64,000 bases of DNA. It comes from Panopea generosa (taxonomy: Eukaryota; Mollusca; Bivalvia; Adapedonta; Hiatellidae). The notes under the pieces were generated by a model. That model was not told where the DNA came from. It ran no database searches and worked only from the letters and a program-made list of their open reading frames with translations. A program made the translations under genes and the position numbers. Below, one piece after another: positions 23,286 through 35,145 of the stretch. The stretch spans positions 86,400,056 to 86,464,055 of the forward strand of contig CM055899.1 of assembly GCA_029582155.1 (NCBI GenBank). Reading direction: 5' to 3'. Every line of letters starts with the position of its first letter. Within the stretch, counting starts at the first letter, position 1.

Positions 23286-23636
23286 TTGTATATATGTATG
23301 ATGATGAGCTGTAATGCTTAAGTTTAATAAAATATATGTTCTGTCTTATAAATGAAGAAGAGAAGAGGCTAGGCTGGTTTTGCAATCAGTTGTGTTGGTT
23401 TATAATTTAATTATTAATTTCTATGCTATATAATTATTAATTTATTTTAATTGTGTGTTCAATTCAACTTATTATGGGAGGGTTCAGTGCAACATTGTTC
23501 TATCTACATATAAACAAATAAGGAAATAGAGCAGTGTTGCGTAGACCATCCAGTTATACATTGTATACAATGCAGAATACAATATACATGCATCAATAGG
23601 GGAAGAGGTACCTTTTTACATAGGGTAATGTACACA

Positions 23637-24102
23637 CACTCGGGTCCCGTTATAACATGGTCCAATATAACTTGAAACTCGTTATAACATGTTTTTTCTA
23701 TGGTTTCCAATTTAAAATTAATATTTTCAACCAGATTTATCGAAAACATTCAGTATAATGATTGATGGAAAATCTCAACTAAATCGCTATGTGTATGCGA
23801 GCTTGTTATGATTTTCCAAACTGTGACCATGTATTTGTGCATCAATTACACCTTGATAATCCAAACTGACATTATAACACCTTCTTATTGTTATAAACAA
23901 GATCGCTTTTAATTAATTTACGCCAACAAACAATGGTCCCATATTTATCACACGTCATGTGCTTGTTAACGTCCTTCGACTGGATAGAGTATTGAAAAAA
24001 AATGTAGCACTTTGCATCTTGGGACATTTATAACCCGGTTCCGCCTATATTACGGTTTCATTCTGTGGATCCCGGCAACTGTGTTATAACGGGACCCGAG
24101 TG
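23637..24102. mobile_element. MITE family D copy 1
   Basis: TIRs CACTCGGGTCCCGTTATAAC and its exact complement at 24083-24102; TA on the right flank, CA on the left (probably mutated TA). Two further copies at 39247 and 57858 share body phrases (ttgtgcatcaattacac, acaaacaatggt). 466 bp, no coding content. Confidence 0.85.
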
Positions 24103-24507
24103 TAGTTAGAAAATTCAATTTTCACAAATATAAATTCCAGATTTGTGACATTGACACTAGTGTTGAATGACCCAGTTGAATTGATTTCCCGTAGGTAAAA
24201 ATTTGGCTTATTTTAACCCATTGGAAATTATTTGATTGGGTCTAAATCACCGAACACTTGAAATATTTCTACGAAGCTTTTTTTGAGTAATGCCATCGTT
24301 TTGAAAAAAGTTTCTTAGAAATATTTTAGTTGTATCACTTTGTAGAAACAAAGCTAGTCTTTGTTATTTTTTCATGTATATGATTTTTGTGTTCATATTT
24401 TTGTAGTCGGCATAAATTTCTTGCTCTGATCTAAGTTCATACACATGATAACTTTAGATAAAATTTAACCCTACCCTAATTAATCCACAGCTCTTAAATT
24501 CTACTTG

Positions 24508-25730
24508 TACATTTGATAGCGTATGTAACATTTGATGGCGTATGTTACATTTGATGGCGTATGTAACATTTGATGATGAATGTACCATGTGTATGTAAGA
24601 TTTGATGATGTATGTAACGTTTGATGGCGTATGTAACATTTGATGGCATATGTAACATTTGATAGCATATGTAACATTTGATGGCATATGTAACATTTGA
24701 TAGTGTATGAAACAACTTATAGTGTATGTGACATTTGATGGAGTATGTAACATTTGATGGTGTAAGTAACATTTGATGGAGTAGAAACATTTGATGTAGT
24801 ATGTAATATTTGATGGTGTATGTAACATTTGATGGCATATGTAACATTTGATAGCATTTGTAACATTTGATGGCATATGTAACATTTGATAGTGTATGAA
24901 ATAATTGATAGTGTATGTAACATTTGATGGAGTATGTAACATTTGATGGTGTATGTAACATTTGATGTATTATGTAACATTTGATGTATTATGTAACATT
25001 TGATGGTGTATGTAACATTTGAAAGCATATGTAAAATTTGATAGTGTATGTAACATTTGATGGCATATGTAACATTTGATGTTGTATGTAACATTTGATG
25101 GCATATGTAACATTTGATGGCATATGTCACATTTGATGGCATATGTTACATTTGATGGCATATGTTATATTTGATAGTGTATGTAACATTCTATGGCATA
25201 TGTAACATTTGATGGCATATGTTACTTTTGATGGCATATGTTACTTTTGATATTTTATGTAACATTTTAGTGTATGTAACATTTGATAGAGTATGTAACA
25301 TTTGATGGTGTATGTAACATTTGATGGCATATGTAACATTTGATAGTGTATGTAACATTTGATGACATGTGTAACATTTTATGGTGTATGTAACATTTGA
25401 TGACATTTGTAACATTTTATGGTGTATGTAATATTTGATTTGTGTGTGACATTTGATAGTGTATGAAACATTTGATAGTATATGTAATATTTAATAGTGT
25501 ATGTTACATTTAATAGCATAATATGTAACATTTGATAGCACATATGACATTTGATAGTGTATGTAACATTTGATAGTGTATGTAACATTTGATAGCATAT
25601 TTAACATTTGATAGTGTTTGTAACATTTGATATCGTATGTAACATTTGATAGCATATGTAACATTTAATAGTGTTTGTAACATTTGATATGGTATGTAAC
25701 ATTTGATAGCATATGTAACATTTGATAGTG
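24508..25730. repeat. 19-bp satellite, ~62 copies
   Basis: Unit tatgtaacatttgatggca with frequent changes at the last four positions (gtgt, gcat, gata). Since 19 is not a multiple of three, three units make a 57-nt frame of 19 codons, and the minus strand has no stop in any phase for long runs. This explains the minus-strand 'MLHTPSNVTYTIKCYICHQ' ORFs, which are not genes. Lies in USP32 intron 2. Confidence 0.95.
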
Positions 25731-26055
25731 CCCAGTGATCGTTACCAGGTTTAAATCAAATACAGCAACTCCTAGATTTAATTCAGAAGCAGTTAAATAT
25801 CAAATGGACATGTATATGTTTTCTTTGCATTTTTGCTTGTGTAATTTCTTTAAGAGTTGTGCCCCTTTTCCAAGTTCACAAAAACTTGTGACTGTTACAG
25901 CTCTAATGTTTTGTTTGGAATATGATGAAATTTTATGTACACTTCAGGAGTTAGGTGGACTTGCAATATATAAATATGCACTTGGCATTCTAGTTAGATA
26001 CTTTTTCAAGATTTATGTCCCTTTTTTCATGTTATCATAATTTTGATTCTTTCAA

Positions 26056-26360
26056 GTCAGGCCCGGTTAGCTCAGTCAGGATCACGTCTGACTTATCAAT
26101 CCAGTGCTTGTGAGTTCAAAACCCAGCCCATCCACTGTCTCTTGGATGATTTATATACAACATTGCATCTCATTTTCTTTCATCTCTCACCTCTGGTTCT
26201 AGTGGAAAAGTCATCAGTTACTTGCAGAGATAGATGTGCTCGAGTATTGATTAACCTTTTAGGACTGCAGGAAAGAGCGAACGTTGAATGATAGGTTAAC
26301 TATAGGTTAAGTGGTTGTCTGTTAGCCCTCAAGGGCATAAAAATTATGCTGAATATTAAA
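26056..26360 (+). mobile_element. SINE S1, full-length but diverged
   Basis: Head ggcccggttagctcagtc, B box gtgagttcaaaaccc, body with tgtctcttggatgattta, catctctcacctctgg and gtggaaaagtcatcagttac, end with gttagccctcaagggcataa and aatattaaaaag. Same order as the copy at 26675. Confidence 0.8.
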
Positions 26361-26527
26361 AAGAAATAAAACAACTCTTCCTACATATTTTTTTCAAATC
26401 TGACGAAATTTTATGGACAGTGCATACATCAAATGGCATAACAAGTCTGACTGTGCCCCTATATGTGGGTTATATTAATCCACATAATTTTATGACCAGT
26501 GAAGACAATTTATTGTCTCCATTTCAG

Positions 26528-26633
26528 CTACTTTTCAAGGCATTTGGAGGATCGGCAAAGGGACTTACGTTCAAGGAGCTTCTGGTGGGACTGGTTGTTG
26601 TGACAAAGGGAACAAAAGAAGAAAAAATCAAAT
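26528..26633 (+). CDS. USP32: USP32 coding exon 3
   Basis: A 106-nt exon after ATTTCAG, ending ATCAAAT/GTAAGT; phase 0 in, phase 1 out. It encodes LLFKAFGGSAKGLTFKELLV followed by GLVVVTKGTKEEKIK (residues 63-97), the segment matching FGG-SKGL-F--L-VGLVLLT-G in vertebrate USP32. A young tRNA-derived SINE sits 42 bp past its donor. The intron that follows is 27.7 kb, the longest in the window. Confidence 0.94.
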
Positions 26634-26663
26634 GTAAGTTGTTTGATGTGGTTTAACAGTGTT

Positions 26664-26674
26664 TACTCTCATGA
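26664..26674. repeat. Target-site duplication of SINE, left copy
   Basis: TACTCTCATGA, exact match to 26962-26972. Confidence 0.88.
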
Positions 26675-26961
26675 GCCGGGCCCGATTAGGTCAGTCTGTT
26701 ATGCCTCTGACTATCAATCCAGGGGTCGTGAGTTTGAATCCCCCGCCCGGCAACAGTCTCCGTGATGATTGATATATGACATTGTGTCTCATTATCATTC
26801 ATCTCTCACCTCTGATTCAAGTGGAAAAGTTATCAGTTACTTGCGGAGATGGGGTGTGCTCGAGTACTGGTTAATCCCAGGAAATGGTGGTTAAGTAAAT
26901 TGATCGTCTGTTAGCCCTCGATGGCATAACAATGATGCTAAATATTCAATCAATCAATCAA
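26675..26961 (+). mobile_element. SINE S1, young insertion 42 bp past USP32 exon 3
   Basis: Begins gccgggcccgattaggtcag (A box region), B box gagtttgaatccccc, body as in the 26056 copy, ends aatattcaatcaatcaatca. 11-bp duplication TACTCTCATGA flanks it. 287 bp. It lies 41 bp after the last base of exon 3. Confidence 0.92.
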
Positions 26962-26972
26962 TACTCTCATGA
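26962..26972. repeat. Target-site duplication of SINE, right copy
   Basis: Exact match to 26664-26674. Confidence 0.88.
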
Positions 26973-27535
26973 ATGTTCTGTTCTGTGAAAAACGCTTGCT
27001 TTTAAAATTTAATGTATTCTTAAACGTAGTATATCGGAAGAAAAAAAAACATACTATATTTGTCTTAAAAAATAGAATAATTTTTAAAAGAGGTATCAAA
27101 GCATCTCATTATTATTAATAAATGAAATCTGAATCAAATCAACCAAAAATTGACTAAAGCAATCTTTCAGTTGGGAGTGCTAAACTTGAATCTAAAAATA
27201 GACATCAATTATATACTGTTTGACAACATTTTGACTCTTTCTATATAAAGATGAAACAAATTCTGTTATGGTAATTCAGTAGGATGAATCAAATCAGAAT
27301 TGAAATGATGTGACTTATTAGATAAGTTACAAAAATACATTGTATTTTTAAGCAAGAGATCTATTTTATTCTAACCTGGGCTCGTATTCAATAAGTTTAT
27401 ACAGGCATGATAATATTCAGGAAAAAAAGGTTTAAGCATATAAAATTTTGAAAATCCTGATATCAGGAAGATTCTCTATGTATGTTTAAAAAATATAATT
27501 ATTTTTAATATTGATAAAATAGATGTAGATCTTTC

Positions 27536-27625
27536 TTACCAATTACCTCCCCTTAGTAACAGTATTTACCAATTACCTCCCCTTAGTAACAGTATTTACC
27601 AATTACCGCCCCTTAGTGACAGTAG
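27536..27625. repeat. 30-bp tandem repeat, 3 copies
   Basis: ttaccaattacctcccctta followed by gtaacagtat, three nearly identical copies. Flanking intron sequence shows nothing else. Confidence 0.9.
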
Positions 27626-28315
27626 CAAGATCATTGTGTCCAAGAAATTAAAACTGTATAAATCGGTTGGGCATTATTTTTGTTGAAAATGCTTAAAATG
27701 GTCATATTTCTTTGTACATAATTATGAGAACATTGGAATATTTTCATGAGTTCTGCCAAGTTTGGATGACATTGGGTATTGTGGGCTAAAGATATAACGG
27801 TTTAAAGATGCGTACACTGCAACAAATCGGCAGAATTGTCAAAAATGAAGCAGTTTCATCAAAACATCAAAATTGTGAAAAAGGAATCTGGTCAACCTTG
27901 TGGTTTTTTTTCCTGCATATTTGGACCAACAGAGGACAATTTAAGAAAACAAGACACTTTTTGAACCATTGGAAAGTAATTAATGCTCATTGCAACATGT
28001 GGTAATCCTGGAAAGAGATGTTAATTAGTTGGCGCTTTGGTGTTATCAGTATTTATGAAACTGTTATGTAACCCAAATGCACTCGTTATAAATATCTATT
28101 CCTCGGCAACAAAATAAAACCGAATTAAAAACATAATAGGCTTATAGGCTACTTTTTAATTTTAAAACCAGAAACCTGTATCATTTGTACTCATATTTTC
28201 TTTTTAAAAAATAGCTACATTAATTGCTAATGTAATTGATATATTCTTCTAGGAAACAGTCTATTTTTAGCACTTTTCGCGGTGATGAAAATGAAATAAA
28301 CACAAGTAAACACAC
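27626..28315. other. USP32: USP32 intron 3, no clear feature
   Basis: AT-rich; nothing recognised. Confidence 0.35.
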
Positions 28316-28675
28316 AACCTCTGATATTGACACGCATACTTTATGTAATGACATGCATTACCTCTAATAATTGACCACATATTTTATGTAATAAAACACA
28401 TGACCTCTGATAATTGACACGCATATTTTATGTAATTGAACACATGACCTCTGATTATTGACACGCATATTTTATGTAATGAAATGCATGACCTCTGATA
28501 ATTGACACGCATATTTTATCTAATGAAATGCATGACCTCTGATAATTGACACGCATATTTTATGTAATGAAACACATGACCTCTGATAATTGACACGCAT
28601 ATTTTATGTAATGAAATGTATGACCTCTGATAATTGACAGACATATTTTATGTAATGAAACAGATGGAATATTAA
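28316..28675. repeat. 44-bp tandem array, ~8 copies
   Basis: Unit cacgcatattttatgtaatg, aaacacatgacctctgataattga. Copies vary by a few bases. Confidence 0.93.
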
Positions 28676-29720
28676 TACAGTTACCGTATTTTAACTTAAA
28701 CAATGCACTAAATTAAAGTGATGACACATTGTAACATTATCTGACCAAAACTTTTAATGTCAGATATCTTGTTGAATTGTTCAATCAAGATCAAAGAAGC
28801 TCAAGAAATGAAGGGGCTAGGATATAAGTGGGCTCCAGTAACGGGACTTTGATTTTTACATAGGAATGCTATGGGAAAACAGTAAATTCTCTGTTTATCA
28901 TTAATTTTAGAAATTGTTTTAATCAACTTTTGCTTTGCCATAACAGTTGTGACAGCGTTCTTAAAGGGATTTGGAGTATCCATAAAGGACCAGCAGAGTA
29001 AAGAAAAAAGGGGCAAAATTGCGAATTTTAATAAATCTTCTTCTCAAGATCCAACCAGCTGAAATTGTTTATATGCGATGTTGCATTTTGCGTAATCAAC
29101 TTGAGAATGAAGTCTAGTTGCATTTATTGTGTCTGTAATAGTGCTGTTGTCTGTTGTTAAAATCATATGACAATTGTTAATGATATGGCTACCATGGCTA
29201 CAGGCTGTTAGCTGAGTGGTGGAGTTCATATCAACAGGAACATTTCTAGTTTAAAATGAAAGTTTCACAATATTTAAAGTTTTAAGTAATAATTATATTG
29301 TCTTGTGTTGGGTTAAATTAAAAAGACTAAATGGTTTCAAAATGGATTGGTTTTAAGATAAATGAGATGACAGTCAAGGTCACTGTTACTAAAAATAGAA
29401 AAATAGTTTCTGCCCAATAATGTAATAGGTTTCTAAGATGGAAAGGGAATTGATTTGAGGTTAATCAGGTCAAATTCAAGGTCTATGTAACTTAAAATAG
29501 TAAAAACAACAACTTAATTTTCCTTTGAAATACGATGAAATTTTGTGTATGGGTTACTTATATGAAAAAGAAGCTTGGGATATTAATGTTAAGGTCAACA
29601 TTACAAAAAACAGATAATATTTTCTGCTCATTCAATAATTCGCAGTTTCCTTTTAGATATTTTGACAAATTTTGTATGCGTGTTGGGATTGGTTTTAAGG
29701 TAAATTACTTTGTGATCAGA
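28676..29720. other. USP32: USP32 intron 3, no clear feature
   Basis: AT-rich with short ORFs that look random. The stretch 29350-29700 has repeated 'aaggtca' phrases, possibly an old copy of the 1009 repeat. Confidence 0.35.
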
Positions 29721-29722
29721 AA

Positions 29723-29868
29723 ATCAGGCTTCTGTTTCACCAACAAGTTATGACTGGTTATTTATCTATTATATAATCAATATTAATAAAACCATGTGCA
29801 ATTTTACTGGAATCAGTCTAAAGTCATGATCACCTGGCTGCTTTAATAAGATTTAAGTATTTAAGTAC
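29723..29868. mobile_element. MITE family C, partial copy
   Basis: tcaggcttctgtttcaccaa at the left matches the TIR of the 30607 copy; tgactggttatttatctatt and atgatcacctggctgcttta match its body. The right TIR is missing. Confidence 0.6.
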
Positions 29869-29939
29869 TGGTTACATTGTTTTATTCAAATAATATTTGG
29901 TTAGTATGAACAGAAGAGTGATACAGACCTTATTTGACC

Positions 29940-30250
29940 TCTTGTTTGTCATGTACATTATTGTGGTTCAATTACCAGTCCATGTATGGTTCTAGGGTGC
30001 CAAATTAGTGATGGTAAGTATAGGACCACTGTAGTTCATGAATAGAATTTGGTGAAATTCAGTAGTTATGCAGGTATCAAGGTTCTAATTTCATTCTGTG
30101 AATTAATAATACCGTACTATGTTCATAGGTGTTGTTTTTTTTCAATCTGTAAGATAACTTGTTTTTTGTACATGAAGAGTGAGCTTGGAAACTTCTTTCT
30201 TGTTGGCTTTGTGTTGGCATGCAGTAAACTCCCAATTTTTTCATCCAGTG
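29940..30250 (+). mobile_element. SINE S3, diverged, 5'-truncated
   Basis: tgtcatgtacattattgtgg, then tctagggtgcc, gtatcaaggttctaa and cttctttcttgttgg line up in order with the clean copy at 60435-60861. The head is missing. Confidence 0.6.
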
Positions 30251-30606
30251 CATAAGGCCATCTTTAAAAATTAGATTGTTTGCTGTGCTCCTACATACTG
30301 AGTACTCACTCAAAATTGCAGCTACTCAAACTTTTTTGTTGACTTTCAAATCGTTTAATTTTTTTTTCATGATTTATGTCCATTTTTCTTTGAAATGACT
30401 ATGCAAAATCAAAATTTAGAAGAAAAAAAAAAGCTACCTACCTGCCCACATGAATAATACTTGGTCAGAGCACAGCAAACAAATATTTTTTTAAGGATGG
30501 CCTAACCAGGACATAAAATTTTGTAGTTTATAATTTTATACCTCATCAATTCAAATTCTATGTTAAAAGTAAAATGAGAAATTGACATATTATTGAAGTT
30601 ATGTGA

Positions 30607-30811
30607 CCAGGCTTCTGTTTCACCAACATTTAACTTAAATACTTAAAAACTTAACTAAGTTTTGACTGGTTATTTATCTATTATATAATCAAAATCATTG
30701 ACACAATATGCAGTTTTATTTGAACCAGTCTAAAATCATGATCACATGGCTGCTTTTCTTAGATTTAAGTTTTTAAGTATTTAAGTATATGTTGGTGAAA
30801 CAGGAGCCTGG
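30607..30811. mobile_element. MITE family C, full copy, 48-bp TIRs
   Basis: Left CCAGGCTTCTGTTTCACCAA to cttaaaaacttaa; right arm is its complement ending ggtgaaacaggagcctgg with few changes. 205 bp. Related copies at 29723 and 31604. Confidence 0.85.
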
Positions 30812-31275
30812 ATATGGAGCATAGAAATCACCTGTACAGGCAAACAAATATTCCACAATCCATTTTTCCCAATAACTTACACAGAGCATTCAAAGCTGGT
30901 GAAATAGACGGGTGAGATATATTTGAGAACTGAGTCTTAAATTTCGGCCAGCCACATCTGTAGTATTCATCAAATTATATACGGCACATGGTACTTAATG
31001 TTGCATTCATGTACAGTTTCAAGATATTGCTTTCCTCTATGAGACAATGATTCTGTGTCAGGCATTATCATAACTCATTTATAGAAGATTTACGACATCC
31101 ATTTACATAATCTCTCTATCAGTATAAAAGAATGAATAAATGCTTAGTGCTTATATATGCCAATGGTGGATTTATTTTCTACATAGAAAATATTTCAGAA
31201 GCTGCTGTTGTTTCTATTGGTAATTACTGTACTTCCTATGTAAGGTTCTGAGATCTGTATAAAACTGCATATATA

Positions 31276-31433
31276 CTGTCAAACCTGTGTAAGTGACCAC
31301 CTCTACTAAGTAGCCACATTTGCTGTTTCCAATTTATATACTTTCAGAACAAATAAACCTGTTTTAAGCAACAACCTGTCTTAAAAGGCCGCTTATGCTC
31401 CTCTTAACTTGCTGCTTAAGACAGGTTTGACTA
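31276..31433. mobile_element. MITE family A copy 2
   Basis: ctgtcaaacctgtgtaagtg at the left, gcttaagacaggtttgacta at the right, TA on both flanks. 158 bp. Confidence 0.75.
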
Positions 31434-31603
31434 TACAATCATGTATAATGTAGCATGTGTTTTATTGAATAATATATATATTAAAGCCATTGGCTCAAAA
31501 TCGAATCATAAGCCCAAGACTGGCAGAAGTTTTTCAAATGTTTATATATATTTTATTTTATTTATTCCGGGTCACTTTTATACTTTTACACCTTTTTATT
31601 GCA

Positions 31604-32379
31604 CCTGGATTCTGTTCCACCAAAACTTGGTACTTAATTTCTTTTAAAAGTCGGTTTTGACTGGTTACTTAAATATTTATTAATCAGTGCCAGTGAAACC
31701 ATTTGCAATTTTACTGGGGCCAGCCTAAAATGATCAGCTGGATGCTTTACTTATATTTAAGTTTTTAAGTACAGTTAAAACTCATTATCTCGATATAGGA
31801 GGGACTGTCAAAAAAACTCGAGATATCCAGTGTCGACATAGATTTTATCTGAAGATCAATATCTATTTTCATAGAGAATTACACTGGCTGATATTCAGGT
31901 CCTTTTTTAAATTTCTCAGCAGTGTGAGATATAAGTTGAGGCTGAATGAATGAATCAAATGATATTTAAATAATTTACATGCAATCACAAAATTCGATGT
32001 CAGATGCTTGCAACATTCTGTCACTAAAACAGACACATTTGCCATAGATAGTTACTGGTTGTAAACAAACTGAAAAATAGCAAGCGTCGATTTTCACATG
32101 ATGTGGAAAAACATAAAATATTATGTCAACATTATAATTATATTGAGACAAACATTCAATTGAAGGTGTGAAATGATCAATAGGGAACTAAAACTAAGAT
32201 CGAGATATCCAAAATATCAACACAGACGATATTGAGTAAAAAGGAATATAATTGCATGCACAAAGAAGGGGAAAAGTTGGAGATGGAAAAAATATTGACA
32301 CTATTGGAATCAAGCGGAGACAACGAGTTTCAGCTGTATTTAGTATATAGTTTAATATGTCAGTGAAACAGAGTCCTGG
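31604..32379. mobile_element. MITE family C copy interrupted by MITE family B
   Basis: Left TIR cctggattctgttccacc at 31604 and right TIR gtgaaacagagtcctgg ending 32379. Between, at 31772-32336, a different element is inserted in the right arm at a TA. Without the insert the arm reads ...tttttaagTAtttagtatat..., like the 30607 copy. Confidence 0.8.
31772..32336. mobile_element. MITE family B, 565 bp, nested
   Basis: Ends CAGTTAAAACTCATTATCTC and, in reverse, CAGCTGAAACTCGTTGTCTC. TA on both sides (31770-31771, 32337-32338). Inside, repeated actcgagatatcc and agatcgagatatccaaaata phrases. A further partial end is at 62101. Confidence 0.8.
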
Positions 32380-32632
32380 TGACCTCACCCTGCATTCTTG
32401 TCACTCCACCCTCGCCTCGGATGGTTCCAGTTGCAAAGTTCTTATTTAAAATGAGAGGAGAAATTATTTGGTTCTACTCAGATGAATATGTAGATAAGGA
32501 TCTCCCCCCACCCCTCCCCAACCTCCCAACAAACAAACTGTAATATAGTGCATCATAAATGACATTACCCTGCAGTTCTCTTTAAAAGAAGCACAAAAAA
32601 ACTCAACACATAAACATACTATCAAGTGGGGC

Positions 32633-32720
32633 AGTAGTGTAGTGGATAGAGTGTTAGGTGTTCATGCCAGAAGTTGTAAGTTTGATCCTCATTTTGACCG
32701 GATGCCTTTCAAAAACAACA
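32633..32720 (+). mobile_element. tRNA-derived SINE head, family S5
   Basis: gggcagtagtgtagtggatag (A box) and gtaagtttgatcctcat (B box), matching the minus-strand copy at 23197. Confidence 0.55.
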
Positions 32721-32879
32721 CTCAGTTGTGTAGATATAAATATATTGCTTAATGTAGTCATCTCAGCTAAAGCTTCACCTGTCATCATGTTTCGCCCCAT
32801 TATGCTTGGTACATCCTCAAGGTGGCATGGCAGGTAGTGGTGATCAGACACTACCTTGTCTACATTGGCTGCCAAGTTG

Positions 32880-33997
32880 GTTCCCTGCGTCGTAGCCAGA
32901 GCAAACTGGATGCTCTCTCTTCAGCTTTACCAAGAGTGTGGACCACGTTCTTCTGGACTCTTCCTTTAATGCCCAAAGCTCCAAGCATTCTCCTGTGATG
33001 GAAAGCCGCTACAACCAATATCTTCCAACCTCTGTCCCTACATAATTATGTGGGCTAGGTCTTGGTATTTCGCCTTCTTCAGCTCATATGCTTCTTCTGT
33101 TCTCTCCTCCCAAGGCACTGTGATCTCTACCAGGATCACTTGCTTTGGAGATCTAGACCATAAGATTATAGCTGGTCGGAGGGTTGTGTGTGTCACTTCC
33201 TCTGGGACCTTCAGCTTCTTCCCCAGGTCGACTCTCAATTCCCAGTCCTTGGATTCTTTTAGCAGACTGGTTCTAGGTGAGATGGTTGACTTTGTTTCCT
33301 CTTCTCTCACAAAATTGATGAACTGGGGGCCAGTCTTGTTCAGGGTTCTGTCTCTCTTTCTCTCTCTTTCTAGTATATCTCATGAAGTACTTGGTCATGT
33401 CACCTTCTGTACCGCCCTTGTGACAAAGCAATTGGTCAGGACGATCCTTTATTCTCACACAGTGGGCAGGTGGGATCTTCTGACAGCTTCCACCATTGCA
33501 AATTCGTCAGAGAGGGCAGCATGTCATACACGGATCAGAGCTCAGTTGGAGTGGTTCATATTTCCACAACTCCTGCCAGGTCAGTTTTCTCTGGTACGTT
33601 CCACTTCATCCAGTACCCTTGGGGTTTCAATTGGACTAACTTTGTCGATCGTGCCTGCTCTTCCTCCTTTCTGATTTCCTTCTGTACCATGGCTATAGTT
33701 TGTCTGATTTCCGTCTGTACCATAGCTACAGTTTGTCTGATTTCCATCTGTAACATTGCTCTTTTCTGCAATTTATCTGATTTCCCCCACCACTGGTGTT
33801 GTCTGGTGCCCAAACCTTCTCTTCCCCTGTTTGTTGTGCCCACAATATCCTGGTGCATCAGACTGTTTTTGGCTTGCTCTACTGCCTGGCTCAGCAACCA
33901 CTTTATTCCTGTTCTGACTTCTATGCCTGCACCACTGATCTTCTCATCGGTGGAGTCTCTGATTGTGACCACCGGTTCTATGCAGGAAGCAGACTAG
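32880..33997 (-). pseudogene. Retroelement-derived coding remnant with 'VEITVPWEERTEEA' nuclease-like end
   Basis: On the minus strand: 33972-33556 encodes a stretch ending QARSTKLVQLKPQGYWMKWN, then VPEKTDL and WKYEPLQLSSDPCM; 33458-33273 carries RIKDRPDQLLCHKGGTEGDM in a shifted frame; 33310-33038 carries LRPAIILWSRSPKQVILVEI then TVPWEERTEEAYELKKAKYQ. The order (MxWNVPE..WKYEPLR, CPLC..GT, GRYRWRHDQVL, RPDIVLWS..VELTVPWE) is that of the C-terminal part of a retroelement protein family common in invertebrates. Frameshifts at ~33520 and ~33400 show it is dead. The plus-strand ORF at 33048 is its shadow. Confidence 0.65.
33672..33770. repeat. 33-bp direct repeat, 3 copies, inside the remnant
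   Basis: tctgatttccttctgtacca tggctatagtttg repeats three times; on the minus strand it adds EIRQTVAMVQT per copy (11 residues) to the coding frame. Confidence 0.85.
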
Positions 33998-34927
33998 AGA
34001 GCAGTTAATATACGCTTAAGCTTTCTTTGCAATTGCGATAAAATAAATTAGTTTAAACTAAATTATGTGGTTCTACTAAGTTTCATGTGTAGACAAGGAT
34101 CCCCACCTCCACCTTCTAACAAACAAGCAATAATCAAGGCCCTTGTTTTACTGTTTTTGGGGCCAAAATTCATTTTATTTTTTTCTGTAATTACTCTTAC
34201 AGGGGAATTTTCTGGCTTAACAAACCAGAAAATATGCAACTGGTTATTGTCCCTTCTTGTCAACTTGTTGTACATGTTTTATGAGTTTTTTTTGCATAAC
34301 CACAGATACAACGATGTGAAAATTCCACCCCTCTGTGGAAAATTCCCCCCTCAGAGGCCCCTGGCCCAATTCCACTAAAGTGAAGAGAGGGCCGTAATAA
34401 TATACTACACCAGTCCTTGAATGATATTACCTGGTATTTCCCTTTAAAAAATAACAACAAAAAAATGAAAATGTAACTGAGTTGAAAATGCTATGTATCT
34501 ACATACATTGTATATGTAAAGTGACTAGACTATTATTGGCCGTCATTATCTGTAAATGGTGTCACAAAACTACTTTGACATTTGGTTCTGTCCACTCGAG
34601 TCTACAGTAATGATGGATGGGTTTCTGTGTGTGAGCTATTTCAATTCCAGCTTACTGTTCTAGTTTCTGTTCTACACAGTGTAGTAGCTCATCAATTCTG
34701 CACCAACTTCTGTCTGACAGCCAAGCTCATTGGTTTAAGCTCAGCTCAGTACAAAGTGTGGCAGTAGCTTGATCTGTAATGCCTTTTAAACAGAATTAAA
34801 AACTGTCTGGGTTATATTTATCTTTATTGAGTACACTTTACCCATCCAGTAATACATGGCGTATAGAAAAGAGAATCATTTCTAGAAAAAGTTTTTTCAT
34901 GTCAGTGTTGTTGTACATAACCCCTTT
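33998..34927. other. USP32: USP32 intron 3, no gene
   Basis: A 40-bp block near 34060 (gtggttctactaag ... gacaaggatcc) resembles 32465-32510 on the other side of the retroelement remnant, so the two may be arms of one older repeat. Otherwise nothing recognised. Confidence 0.35.
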
Positions 34928-35145
34928 CAGTGCAAAAGATTGGTTGATTGATTAAATATTGAGCGCCATTTTTTATGCCATCGAGGGTTAACTGATAACT
35001 TTCCCATTTAAATCAGCGATGAGAGACGAATGAACTATATCAGTCATCACAGAGACTGTTGCCGAGTGGGGATTCGAACTCACGACCCCTGGATTGATAG
35101 TCAGACGTGTAATTGACTGAGCTGATCGGGCTCAGCAGTGCAAAA
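34928..35145 (-). mobile_element. SINE S1, minus orientation, with 10-bp target-site duplication
   Basis: Element 34938-35135 flanked by CAGTGCAAAA (34928-34937 and 35136-35145). Minus strand starts tgagcccgatcagctcagtc, B box gtgagttcgaatcccc; the 3' end is the tail tcaatcaaccaat. Confidence 0.88.

Noticed and set aside
24454-25588. Long minus-strand ORFs with repeated SNVTYTIKCYICHQMLH
   Set aside because: They are the translation of the 19-bp satellite; several frames are open at once, which is expected from a stop-free short unit.
26675-26760. tRNA genes at the SINE heads (also 1800, 23197, 32633, 35070, 48450, 52740)
   Set aside because: A and B boxes are visible, but acceptor stems do not pair and each is followed by a SINE body.
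33048-33674. 208-residue plus-strand ORF
   Set aside because: Its antisense matches a retroelement protein in pieces; the plus-strand frame is a shadow.
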